This document shows, one piece after another, positions 44,077 through 50,734 of a stretch of DNA of 64,000 bases (position 1 is the stretch's first letter; each line of letters opens with the position of its first letter). The notes under the pieces are model-generated. The model had not been told where the DNA came from. It saw only the letters and a program-made list of their open reading frames with translations, and did no database searches. The stretch is taken from the NCBI RefSeq assembly GCF_000518865.1, contig NZ_JAEK01000008.1:1-64000 (forward strand). The letters are read 5' to 3'. The translations under genes and the position numbers were made by a program. Source of the DNA: Bacillus sp. J37 (lineage in GTDB: Bacteria > Bacillota > Bacilli > Bacillales > Bacillaceae).

Positions 44077-44510
44077 TTACCATATCCAGCTAAACCATTT
44101 ATTTTTGTTATCATCAACCCAACTATAATCCTTCTTATCATACCACCCGTGTTTATCGTCCCAACCATAATCATGTCCGTCATTTCGGTCTTTATCCTTC
44201 CAGCAGTACCAATCTTTCCATATATCTATGGATTCTATACAACGGTTGTTTTTCCCTTTTTTACAGCCATCCCAATGACCCCAATTATGCTTATCCTTAT
44301 TCGGGCCTTTCCACTCATCATCCCAATCATCTTTATCATTACCCCAAGAGTACTTTTCGCCAGTTCCATTAAAGAAACTAAAAATGGATTCAAAAAAGTT
44401 TTGATCCGTGTATGTATTTCCATAAGTTGCAAATGCTGAGGAGGAATAGCTAAAGCACTAACAAGCAAGAAAATGATCACTACATTTTTGACCATACCAC
44501 ATTTCATCAT
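44077..44510 (-). pseudogene. Frameshifted secreted Trp/Asp/Lys-rich protein
   Basis: On the minus strand, GGAGGTGAA precedes ATG ATG (44510/44507) and a signal peptide (MKCGMVKNVVIIFLLVSALAIP). After about 22 codons the frame must shift by one base to continue SSAFATYGNTYTDQ, which would supply the missing AFA cleavage site. The shifted frame then runs open to TAA at 44077-44079 through some 115 residues rich in Trp, Asp, Lys, Gly and Asn (for example DDWDDEWKGPNKDKHNW and KDWYCWKDKD, roughly 14 Trp). The shift lies in a CCTCCT run, so it may be a one-base insertion, a sequencing error or slippage. I do not recognise the family. A terminator follows. Confidence 0.65.
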
Positions 44511-44741
44511 TTCACCTCCATAAGCATTCAAAAATAAGCATATATATCTATTAATATATGTTCTTATTATAGCGCAAATGTAATCTTTATAACGAAAACA
44601 AGTGGACTCTCTAAGAAAAATTTATCATTGGAAATGACAATAAAGGGGAGTTAATACCTAATCACACGCTTTAATTTGGTGTGGGAAGCTAATTCATGTA
44701 GTTAGTTACGTAAGATCTATATGCTGAAAGATTAAACAAAT

Positions 44742-44766
44742 AAACCTCTCAGCAAAGGAGAGGTTT
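44742..44766. terminator. Terminator after the FNT channel gene
   Basis: AAACCTCTC pairs with GAGAGGTTT over a seven-base loop; minus-strand tail TATTTGTTT. Confidence 0.65.
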
Positions 44767-44775
44767 TAAATTGAT

Positions 44776-45645
44776 TTATTTATTTTCGGATTCCTCTTCA
44801 AGTACTTCTTCATCAATATCTTCTTTAAAAGCAAACGATAATAAAAGTGAAACTAATATCCCTCCGCCAATTAAATTTCCTATAGAGGCGGGGATAATAT
44901 TAAAAAATATTAATTGAAACCAATTATACTCAAAGCCTTCTAACAAAGTAATGCTGAAATATCCCATATTGGCTACCGCGTGTTGGAAATTACCAGCTTC
45001 AAAAATAATGACAGGAAGGAAAATACCCAATATTTTTCCTGATACATCTCTTGCAGCTGTCCCTAAAACCGCAGCAATCCCAATTAACCAGTTAGCTAGA
45101 ATACCTGAAAAAAGAACTTGGAACCATCCCCATGTTCCGCGCTCAGTGAATTGCATTTTTTTCTCCATAAAAACGAGAAGACCTTCATAAAATTCTTTAT
45201 CCAATGAACCTGAAAGATTAAGTAAAAAGCCGACAAAAAGAGCGCCGAGGAAATTCCCAATATAACAAACCAGCCAGAACTGTAATACCTTTTTGCTTAG
45301 AGAGTAATGACTATGCAATATGTAACTTGGCAGTAAAACATTAATTTCTGTAAAAAGAATGGATCCTGATAAAAAAATCATGGCATATCCAATGGCAAAA
45401 CCAATACCTGATAAAAGATGAAAATAACCTGCTTTCTCAATATTACTGGACAGTAAAACGGAAGCGAGGGCACCGAATGAAATAAATGCTCCTGCCATAA
45501 TGGAAAGGATAAATTGTGCACGTCTTGTCATTTGTAGTGAATCTTTTCCTTTTAAAATAAAGGACTCGATAATTTGTTCAGGAAAATAATATTGTCTGTT
45601 AGGGTACTGACTTTCTTGTTGTTTGTTTTGTTTTTTATTTTTCAT
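44776..45645 (-). CDS. Formate/nitrite transporter (FNT)-family channel
   Basis: About 289 residues with six hydrophobic helices of the FNT pentameric channel fold. Landmarks are ISFGALASVLLSS (helix 1 region), VCYIGNFLGALFVG, GILANWLIGIAAVLG and HAVANMGYFSI, the last giving the pore-lining His and Asn. Such proteins carry formate, nitrite or hydrosulfide; B. subtilis YrhG is a relative. The ATG at 45645 is the natural start; the TTG 12 bases before lacks support. A charged C-terminal tail (EDIDEEVLEEESENK) is unusual but plausible. A sigma-B-like promoter is visible upstream. Confidence 0.85.
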   Translation of the reverse strand: MKNKKQNKQQESQYPNRQYYFPEQIIESFILKGKDSLQMTRRAQFILSIMAGAFISFGALASVLLSSNIEKAGYFHLLSGIGFAIGYAMIFLSGSILFTEINVLLPSYILHSHYSLSKKVLQFWLVCYIGNFLGALFVGFLLNLSGSLDKEFYEGLLVFMEKKMQFTERGTWGWFQVLFSGILANWLIGIAAVLGTAARDVSGKILGIFLPVIIFEAGNFQHAVANMGYFSITLLEGFEYNWFQLIFFNIIPASIGNLIGGGILVSLLLSFAFKEDIDEEVLEEESENK

Positions 45646-45673
45646 AGCAACCACCAATGTTTTTTCTAAACAG

Positions 45674-45698
45674 TTTCCCTAAATAAGAAACGCTAAAC
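45674..45698 (-). promoter_or_regulatory. Possible sigma-B-like promoter of the FNT gene
   Basis: Minus strand GTTTAG, 13-base spacer, GGGAAA. One mismatch in each box versus GTTTAA and GGGTAA. Confidence 0.4.
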
Positions 45699-45733
45699 AT
45701 GTTTGAATACGATTGAATCTTTACATTTTAATG

Positions 45734-46222
45734 TTAATTAATAGGATCTTTTTCTAAGGGTTTATTAAAAATAATGTTTAAGACGGCTTTGCCGTCACTT
45801 GGACAACCATTTACGAATTGGGCCGGAAATAGAGAAAAAAACACATAATAAACAGAAAAGTAAACAAATTGATAGAGTATAAGACTAGGTTTAAGGGTCC
45901 CTTGAAGAATTAAACCATTAACAAGAAAAATGGCTGATATGTTAAAGATAGAACCACCTAGAAAAATTAGCACCTTTTTGACTTTCCCATTTTTTTTATG
46001 ATGTAATTCCTTATATTCACACCAACCATCAACAAAATAGACCTTACGGATACAAAAGGGGCCTACCTTGCAAAGTGTTTTTCCTGTACCTATATGAATA
46101 TCTACATGACATCCTAAAAGCTTTGCGAAAAATAAATGACCGCTCTGATGAATGATAGTAACGACAGGTAGTACTAAGAAAAGGGAAAGAAAAAATTTTC
46201 CCATGTCTTCAAATCCAAACAT
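45734..46222 (-). CDS. M50-like membrane protein with altered active site (HQSGH)
   Basis: A 162-residue protein with about four hydrophobic helices. Its first helix ends IIHQSGHLFFAKLLGC, which corresponds to the HExGHxxxA active site of site-2 proteases (M50), but the catalytic Glu is Gln26; one base change (GAG to CAG) explains it. The distal motif that normally reads NxxPxPPLDG is replaced by NGCPSDGKAVLNII, keeping only the final DG. GGGGGAG precedes the ATG and the frame is intact. It may be a pseudopeptidase that binds rather than cuts partners. A sigma-B-like promoter lies upstream. Alternatively it is simply a diverged, uncharacterised family. Confidence 0.65.
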   Translation of the reverse strand: MFGFEDMGKFFLSLFLVLPVVTIIHQSGHLFFAKLLGCHVDIHIGTGKTLCKVGPFCIRKVYFVDGWCEYKELHHKKNGKVKKVLIFLGGSIFNISAIFLVNGLILQGTLKPSLILYQFVYFSVYYVFFSLFPAQFVNGCPSDGKAVLNIIFNKPLEKDPIN

Positions 46223-46264
46223 GAATACTCCCCCAATATGATTAACGTTTTCTTAATCTGTCTC

Positions 46265-46289
46265 ATACCCGTCCACCTTTTTATAAAAC
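46265..46289 (-). promoter_or_regulatory. Sigma-B-like promoter of the M50-like gene
   Basis: Minus strand GTTTTA, 13-base spacer, GGGTAT, 43 bases before the ATG. Confidence 0.55.
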
Positions 46290-46386
46290 ATAAATGCAAA
46301 CCCACTCATAGATAAAAAATAGTCTATCGTTTCAGTAGATTAAATGAATAGGTACATATGATAAGAGATTTAAATTTCTTTTTTAT

Positions 46387-46412
46387 GTTTGAATGCATTT
46401 CTTGAAGGGTAA
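46387..46412 (+). promoter_or_regulatory. Sigma-B-like promoter of the small lipoprotein gene
   Basis: GTTTGA, 14-base spacer, GGGTAA, 36 bases before the start codon. Confidence 0.6.
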
Positions 46413-46447
46413 AACCTACCTAACATACTTAGAAGGAGGAATTAATA

Positions 46448-46615
46448 ATGGATAATAGTTGGAAGAAAAAATTAATTGTTGGTGGTATGGCTGCTATTTT
46501 AACTTTAGGAGGCCTTGCTGGGTGTGCTGATGGAGTTGATCAAGATAATGGTCCTAGTGATGGAGAACAAAAGGATGATGTAGATAACGAAAATAAGAAT
46601 CCAGAAACAGAATAA
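46448..46615 (+). CDS. Small acidic lipoprotein (55 aa)
   Basis: ATG 46448 has AGAAGGAGGAATT upstream. The protein begins MDNSWKKKLIVGGMAAIL, followed by a hydrophobic core and the lipobox LAGC (Cys at about 27). The remaining 28 residues are nearly all Asp, Glu, Asn, Lys and Gly (DGVDQDNGPSDGEQKDDVDN). It should be a membrane-anchored, very acidic surface lipopeptide; small acidic lipoproteins of this style are common in Bacillaceae and of unknown function. The sigma-B-like promoter suggests a stress role. It is followed by three hairpins in tandem. Confidence 0.75.
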   Translation: MDNSWKKKLIVGGMAAILTLGGLAGCADGVDQDNGPSDGEQKDDVDNENKNPETE

Positions 46616-46630
46616 GTATGGAAGTCCATT

Positions 46631-46804
46631 GAAGGGACAAAATCAGGGAATATAGTATGTTGCAAATCATGCAGTTCTGTAAAACTGGTTTTGTCCCTTT
46701 TGGTGTGAATGAAAGACAACTGGCAGTGGTACCTAGTTGATTTGTCTTTCATAGTGGTGATGGAAGACAACTTGCAACAAAACATAGTCGATTTTTGTCT
46801 TTTA
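46631..46804. repeat. Three tandem GGACAA/TTGTCC-type hairpins
   Basis: Hairpin 1: GAAGGGACAAAA with TTTTGTCCCTTT (46631-46702). Hairpin 2: GAAAGACAA with TTGTCTTTC (46711-46750). Hairpin 3: GGAAGACAA with TTGTCTTTT (46762-46804). The second and third units share about 45 bases of similar sequence (GTTGATTTGTCTTTCATAGT against GTCGATTTTTGTCTTTTATT), so the block is a tandem imperfect repeat. No coding sequence; probably an intergenic repeat element and transcript end for the lipoprotein. Confidence 0.7.
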
Positions 46805-46905
46805 TTAAAACGATCAATAACAGAGCGTTTTGAGATGTCCAAGTTTCACATCAAATTGGTATTAACCATATGCCTAATAAAAAAAGTTGTCAAGGAGCGA
46901 TTAAA

Positions 46906-47220
46906 ATGTCAGAAAAATACTATGTATCCGTTGAAGTCGGGGATATTCAAGATTCCCCATTTGATGATCACTTTCATTATTATGAAATAGAGGCATCGAA
47001 GCAGCAACTGGAGGAAATTGAGAGTATCTTATAAGAGATCAAAATGACGGAATATGACCCAAAACCAATTCTCACATCACTAAATGAAGAAAATGGTATA
47101 GAAGCACGAGAAGAGCAGCATCGTTTACTTACAAAGCTATATGAAAAAATTTATCATCTGGGAACAGTTGAAACAAAACAGGATATACGGTCCTTAAAAA
47201 TATTAAACCAGCTTCATTAA
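46906..47220 (+). pseudogene. Small cytosolic protein broken by an in-frame stop
   Basis: ATG 46906 (after AAGGAGCG) encodes MSEKYYVSVEVGDIQDSPFD and 42 residues, then TAA at 47032. The same frame continues as EIKMTEYDPKPILTSLNEEN and ends naturally at TAA 47218, giving about 103 residues in total. The N-terminal pattern (KYYV.VE.G.I...P.DD..F.YEIEA....LEEIESI) and the C-terminal KLYEKIYHLGT...IRSLKIL resemble a small uncharacterised Bacillus family often labelled hydrolase. A single base change can explain the stop. The stop codon at the end forms part of the terminator stem. Confidence 0.65.
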
Positions 47221-47233
47221 TATGAAGCTGGTT
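47206..47233. terminator. Terminator overlapping the pseudogene stop
   Basis: Perfect 12-bp stem AACCAGCTTCAT/ATGAAGCTGGTT with a four-base loop. It also serves the convergent glutamate dehydrogenase gene. Confidence 0.75.
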
Positions 47234-47262
47234 GGCTTATGAAGTTAAATAAATTTATTCTA

Positions 47263-48681
47263 TTAACAATCAATCGGCATTTTCCAATTTTTAATCCACC
47301 CACGGGCCTTCATGGCTTCTGCTAGTCTTCCAACTCCTACCAGATAGGCAGATTCTCGCATACTAACCTTTTTCTCTTCTTTCATCATATATACACTTTC
47401 AAATGCATGAACTAATTTCTCTTCGAGTTTTTCATTAATTTCATCTTCTTTCCAAAAATAGTTCATAGAATTTTGAACCCATTCAAAATAGGAAACGGTT
47501 ACACCACCGGCGTTACATAATATATCCGGAATGACAAATATCCCTTTTTCCTCCATTACATGATTTCCTTCCGGTGTAGTTGGTCCATTAGCAGCTTCAG
47601 CTACGATCTTTGCTTTAATAGTAGGGGCGGTTTTACTTGTAATTTGGTTCTCTAATGCTGCCGGTACGAGAATATCACAATCCAGTGAAAACAGTTCCTT
47701 ATTTGTAATATTCATACTATCTTTAAAACCTTTTACTGTTCCATTTACATTAACATAGTCTATTAAATTCATAACATCTAAACCATTTGGTGAATAAGCT
47801 CCACCTTTTGCATCCGTAATAGCGATCACTTTTACTCCATGTTGATGTAATAATTTTGCAGTAATGGATCCCACATTTCCAAAACCTTGAATGACTGCAC
47901 TTAGGTTGTCAAGTTTAAGATTCAAACGTTTGGCTGCCTCAATAATAGAGATGACGACCCCGCGCCCGGTTGCCTCAATTCGTCCTGCTGACCCACCTAT
48001 TATAATTGGTTTGCCTGTTATAAAGCCGGGAACACTACGCCCTGATAACCGATCAAATTCGTCCAGCATCCATCCCATGATTTGTTGATTTGTATTGACA
48101 TCAGGAGCAGGGACATCTTTTGCAGGTCCAATAATAGGCTCTAATTCCCTGATATATCCTCGACTTAATTCCTCAAGCTCACGATTAGATAGTTCATGAG
48201 GATCGACAATAATTCCTCCTTTTCCACCTCCAAATGGTAAACCGATCAAGGCAGATTTTAATGACATCCACATGGATAAGGCGATTACTTCATCCTCGGT
48301 AACGTTTTGATGGAATCGAACTCCGCCTTTTGTAGGGCCCAGTATATCAATATGTTGGGAACGAATACCGGTATAGCTTACATATTCACCATTATCTTTA
48401 CGAATTGGAATCGAAACTTTCATTACTCTGGTCGGTTTTTTTAAAATCTCATAAACTCCTTTTGGTAGTTGTAATGATTCTGTTGCTCGTTCGATTAAAC
48501 GTTTTGCGATTTCATACGGATTTGTAATATCGACACCGTTTTGTTGTTCTTTGGATGGCATTTCCGATCTGATTTCTGCAACAGGATCATTCCTAGTTCC
48601 TTCTTGAGATTCTTCATTTGTCGTCTTTGGTTTTTCTTCCATGATAAAATCCGTCGTGGGGTTCGGTTTACTTCCCATCAT
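47263..48681 (-). CDS. Glutamate dehydrogenase (GudB/RocG family) with extended N-terminus
   Basis: About 472 residues. It has the Glu/Leu/Phe/Val dehydrogenase core: the catalytic Lys in LPFGGGKGG, the substrate Lys in GPTKGGVRFH, PAPDVNTN, and the dinucleotide motif IQGFGNVGSI. The family interconverts glutamate and 2-oxoglutarate with NAD(P). The core starts at TNPYEIAKRL only near residue 53, so there are about 35 extra residues compared with RocG/GudB (424-427 aa). The extra part is charged and low in complexity (EEKPKTTNEESQEG). ATG 48681 is chosen for AAAGGATGGAG upstream. Single-gene unit, minus strand. Confidence 0.9.
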   Translation of the reverse strand: MMGSKPNPTTDFIMEEKPKTTNEESQEGTRNDPVAEIRSEMPSKEQQNGVDITNPYEIAKRLIERATESLQLPKGVYEILKKPTRVMKVSIPIRKDNGEYVSYTGIRSQHIDILGPTKGGVRFHQNVTEDEVIALSMWMSLKSALIGLPFGGGKGGIIVDPHELSNRELEELSRGYIRELEPIIGPAKDVPAPDVNTNQQIMGWMLDEFDRLSGRSVPGFITGKPIIIGGSAGRIEATGRGVVISIIEAAKRLNLKLDNLSAVIQGFGNVGSITAKLLHQHGVKVIAITDAKGGAYSPNGLDVMNLIDYVNVNGTVKGFKDSMNITNKELFSLDCDILVPAALENQITSKTAPTIKAKIVAEAANGPTTPEGNHVMEEKGIFVIPDILCNAGGVTVSYFEWVQNSMNYFWKEDEINEKLEEKLVHAFESVYMMKEEKKVSMRESAYLVGVGRLAEAMKARGWIKNWKMPIDC

Positions 48682-48833
48682 TAACTCCATCCTTTCCATT
48701 AATTTGTTTTATTTCTTTAATTAAATCCTATCTTTCTTAACGATTATTTACCCTTAAACTTTAGATACTAAAACTAGTAAAGGAAAAATAGAATAGTTGA
48801 AAATGAGAGAGAGTAGTTATTCTGAAAAAATAG

Positions 48834-48859
48834 GTTTATTACTTAAAAAAGTTGGTTAT
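48834..48859 (+). promoter_or_regulatory. Sigma-B-like promoter of the decayed KGG gene
   Basis: GTTTAT, 14-base spacer, GGTTAT: same -10 and same spacing as the promoter of the intact KGG gene at 42811. Confidence 0.5.
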
Positions 48860-48924
48860 TATTTTTATACGTCTAATAAAGGACATCATTTTAACTAGTA
48901 TATTTCTTCAAAGGAGGAATGAAA

Positions 48925-49000
48925 GTGGCTAAAAAGAATGTTAGGAAACTGATAGGAGAAGAAAGCAGGTCGTAAAGGTGGGAAAAGGATTAATTTTTAA
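48925..49000 (+). pseudogene. Decayed KGG-motif stress gene fragment
   Basis: AAAGGAGG and GTG 48925 open MAKKNVRKLIGEES, which ends quickly at TAA 48973. One frame over, AGRKGGKRINF and a stop at 48998 follow, so a one-base change would restore EE-AGRKGG, the start of a KGG unit like that of the 42892 gene (MAKNDDKKMTVEEAGRKGGEA). The fragment is thus a shortened, frameshifted relative. Its ribosome site and sigma-B-like promoter remain. Confidence 0.6.
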
Positions 49001-49052
49001 AAGAGAAAATAAATGAGGAACAACGCTTTTCTGAAAAAATATGCAAATGAAA

Positions 49053-49077
49053 GTTTATCAATTGTGACAATGGGTAT
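49053..49077 (+). promoter_or_regulatory. Sigma-B promoter of the GlsB/YeaQ gene
   Basis: GTTTAT, 13-base spacer, GGGTAT, almost the full consensus, 45 bases before the start codon. Confidence 0.75.
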
Positions 49078-49122
49078 CTACTAGTAAACACATTTTAAAA
49101 AACAAAAAAGGAGAGATGAAAA

Positions 49123-49377
49123 ATGGGATTTCTTTGGGCATTAATTATAGGTGGAATTATTGGTTGGTTAGCAGGTCTAATCGCAGGAAGAGATATTCCA
49201 GGAGGGATTATTGGTAATATCATTGCCGGATTTATTGGTGCATGGCTCGGGTCTCTTTTATTGGGACAATGGGGTCCGGAAGCAGGAGGCTTCTATATTA
49301 TTCCAGCTTTAATAGGAGCTATTGTTCTGGTATTTGTTGTTAGTTTTGTTATGAAGAGTATGCGAAAACATGCTTAA
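49123..49377 (+). CDS. GlsB/YeaQ/YmgE-family stress membrane protein
   Basis: An 84-residue membrane peptide made of three hydrophobic, Gly-rich helices: IGGIIGWLAGLIAG, IPGGIIGNIIAGFIGAWLGSLL and IPALIGAIVLVFVVSF, ending in basic residues. This is the transglycosylase-associated / GlsB family, induced by general stress in many bacteria and of unclear mechanism. AAAGGAGAGATG precedes ATG 49123. The near-consensus sigma-B promoter agrees with a stress role. Confidence 0.88.
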   Translation: MGFLWALIIGGIIGWLAGLIAGRDIPGGIIGNIIAGFIGAWLGSLLLGQWGPEAGGFYIIPALIGAIVLVFVVSFVMKSMRKHA

Positions 49378-49472
49378 ACTGAACAATCTATGAAAGAGGC
49401 TGCTTATATGCAGTCTCTTTGTTTAAAAGTAGAAAGTTGTTTATGAATAAACTAATTATAGAAGGTGATGAA

Positions 49473-50210
49473 ATGCAAACAAAAAAGAAGAGTTTATTGT
49501 TAACAAAGGAAGACATGGTAAACGATCAAATCGTTCCAGATTGGGTACTCAAAGAATATCAGACGTTTCACTCAACCGTTACAGATCCTACTTTTCCGTG
49601 TTATTTTGGGATGAGTGCTGAGAATAAAGGGGAACTTCGTTACTCATACATTACACATGATAATTGGTCACAATTACCTGATACAATTAATAGCTTCATA
49701 GATTTATTTCAAGCACCTAAGCTTGTTAGGCATGGGTTATTTCTTTTCGTAGAGCCTGAGGAGACGGAAAAAACAATTTCATATTACAGGAATTACTTTT
49801 GGGAAATCTTGCAATATCTACATAAACATGATGAAAGAGAGTGGCCGAAGGATATTCCGTACGATCCGGACCACCATTTATGGGCATTTTCGTTTGCGAA
49901 TGAACCATTTTTTGTATTTGGAAATGCACCAGCGTACAAACAACGAAAAACAAGAAACTTAGGAAACAGCCTCATTTTGGGTTTTCAGCCACGCCGTATT
50001 TTTGAAGGGTTAGAAGGAACGTCCAAAGGAGGAGCGATGTCCAGAGAGAAAGTGAGAGAACGTGTGGAAAAATGGGATCAACTTCCGAAGCACCCAAACA
50101 TAAGTCATTATGGTGATCCCGATCACCGGGAATGGAAACAATACTTTATTGGTGATGATGCAAAACCAATGACTGGAAAATGTCCATTCCACAAAGTTGC
50201 TAATAATTAA
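49473..50210 (+). CDS. YqcI/YcgG-family protein
   Basis: About 245 residues, soluble. Landmarks of the YqcI/YcgG family are seen: FPCYFGMSAENKGELRY, YRNYFWEILQYLHKHD, DPDHHLWAFSFANEPFFVFGNAPAY and the C-terminal KCPFHKV with a Cys next to a His. Function is unknown; the conserved Cys/His at both ends suggest metal or heme binding, which is an inference. ATG 49473 is preferred (AGAAGGTGATG just upstream); earlier in-frame TTG/ATG codons (49419, 49443) have no site. It follows the GlsB-like gene by about 95 bases and may share its stress promoter. Confidence 0.8.
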   Translation: MQTKKKSLLLTKEDMVNDQIVPDWVLKEYQTFHSTVTDPTFPCYFGMSAENKGELRYSYITHDNWSQLPDTINSFIDLFQAPKLVRHGLFLFVEPEETEKTISYYRNYFWEILQYLHKHDEREWPKDIPYDPDHHLWAFSFANEPFFVFGNAPAYKQRKTRNLGNSLILGFQPRRIFEGLEGTSKGGAMSREKVRERVEKWDQLPKHPNISHYGDPDHREWKQYFIGDDAKPMTGKCPFHKVANN

Positions 50211-50263
50211 CGAAAGGACGCCTTTATCATTAAGAGGCAACCTTATTTAAACGAAACAAAATA

Positions 50264-50302
50264 AAAAATAGCAGTGGGTTTAGGATTACCACTGCTATTT
50301 TC
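50264..50302. terminator. Bidirectional terminator
   Basis: AAAATAGCAGTGG pairs with CCACTGCTATTTT, a perfect 13-bp stem with A and T tails on both sides. Confidence 0.85.
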
Positions 50303-50306
50303 TATT

Positions 50307-50510
50307 TTAGGGCTTATATTTTTTTTCGCTGGAAGATTGATCTTTTGTATCATGCTTGTCTCGTTCTTCCCTTTTTTCCTCTTTTATATCTTCTAGAGGT
50401 AGATCATCAATCGGCATAACAAGTTGATCAACTTCCTGCTGACTTTCCCTATCTTTTTTAAATCTATCAGGGTTATTCTTTTTCTTTTGCTGCACTTTTT
50501 CCCGGTCCAT
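50307..50510 (-). CDS. Small highly charged protein, unknown function
   Basis: A 67-residue protein made almost only of Lys, Glu, Asp, Arg and Gln around one hydrophobic patch (VDQLVMPIDDLPLEDI). It is probably disordered. AAGGAGGATATCTA precedes the ATG and a consensus sigma-B promoter lies 50 bases further up, so it is very likely a real stress gene. No family recognised. Its end shares a terminator with the YcgG-like gene. Confidence 0.72.
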   Translation of the reverse strand: MDREKVQQKKKNNPDRFKKDRESQQEVDQLVMPIDDLPLEDIKEEKREERDKHDTKDQSSSEKKYKP

Positions 50511-50558
50511 TAGATATCCTCCTTATGATATAAAATGTTAAAAGGTGGTTACTATTTT

Positions 50559-50584
50559 ATACCCTGACAATTATCCAGGTAAAC
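50559..50584 (-). promoter_or_regulatory. Sigma-B promoter of the 67-aa gene
   Basis: Minus strand GTTTAC, 14-base spacer, GGGTAT. Confidence 0.7.
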
Positions 50585-50650
50585 AAACAGTTACTTCTCC
50601 ATGAAAACTCTACTGATATTTATAAGATATAATCTAAAATCTATATTGAT

Positions 50651-50668
50651 TCACAGCTAGCTATGTGA
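50651..50668. promoter_or_regulatory. Inverted repeat before the GH43/Ig gene
   Basis: TCACA-GCTAGCTA-TGTGA has CRP-type half sites and an inner GCTAGC. It is a candidate operator for the GH43 gene that starts about 65 bases downstream. Weak evidence. Confidence 0.3.
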
Positions 50669-50734
50669 CATTTTATATGTAGCTTTTAAATGCAGTTGTA
50701 AAAGTGTTAGTTACTTAATGGGGAGGAATGTTCA

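Noticed and set aside
44026-44439. Plus-strand 137-codon hydrophobic reading frame
   Set aside because: It is the exact antisense of the Trp/Asp/Lys-rich gene on the minus strand. Its Ile/Pro/Phe content mirrors that gene's Asp, Trp and Lys codons, and there is no ribosome site.
44235-44531. Minus-strand 98-codon frame as an intact gene
   Set aside because: Only its first 22 codons (the signal peptide) look real. After the CCTCCT run its sequence loses protein character while the neighbouring frame gains it, so I read it as a frameshifted gene.
46540-46842. Minus-strand 100-codon frame over the lipoprotein and hairpins
   Set aside because: Antisense to the small lipoprotein and to three hairpins; codon use and composition look random.
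46709-46990. Plus-strand 93-codon frame through the hairpins into the next gene
   Set aside because: Starts within the repeat and overlaps the better-supported start at 46906 in another frame.
48739-48760. Sigma-B promoter before glutamate dehydrogenase (GTTTAAGGGTAA on the minus strand)
   Set aside because: The two boxes touch with no spacer, so they cannot work as -35 and -10.
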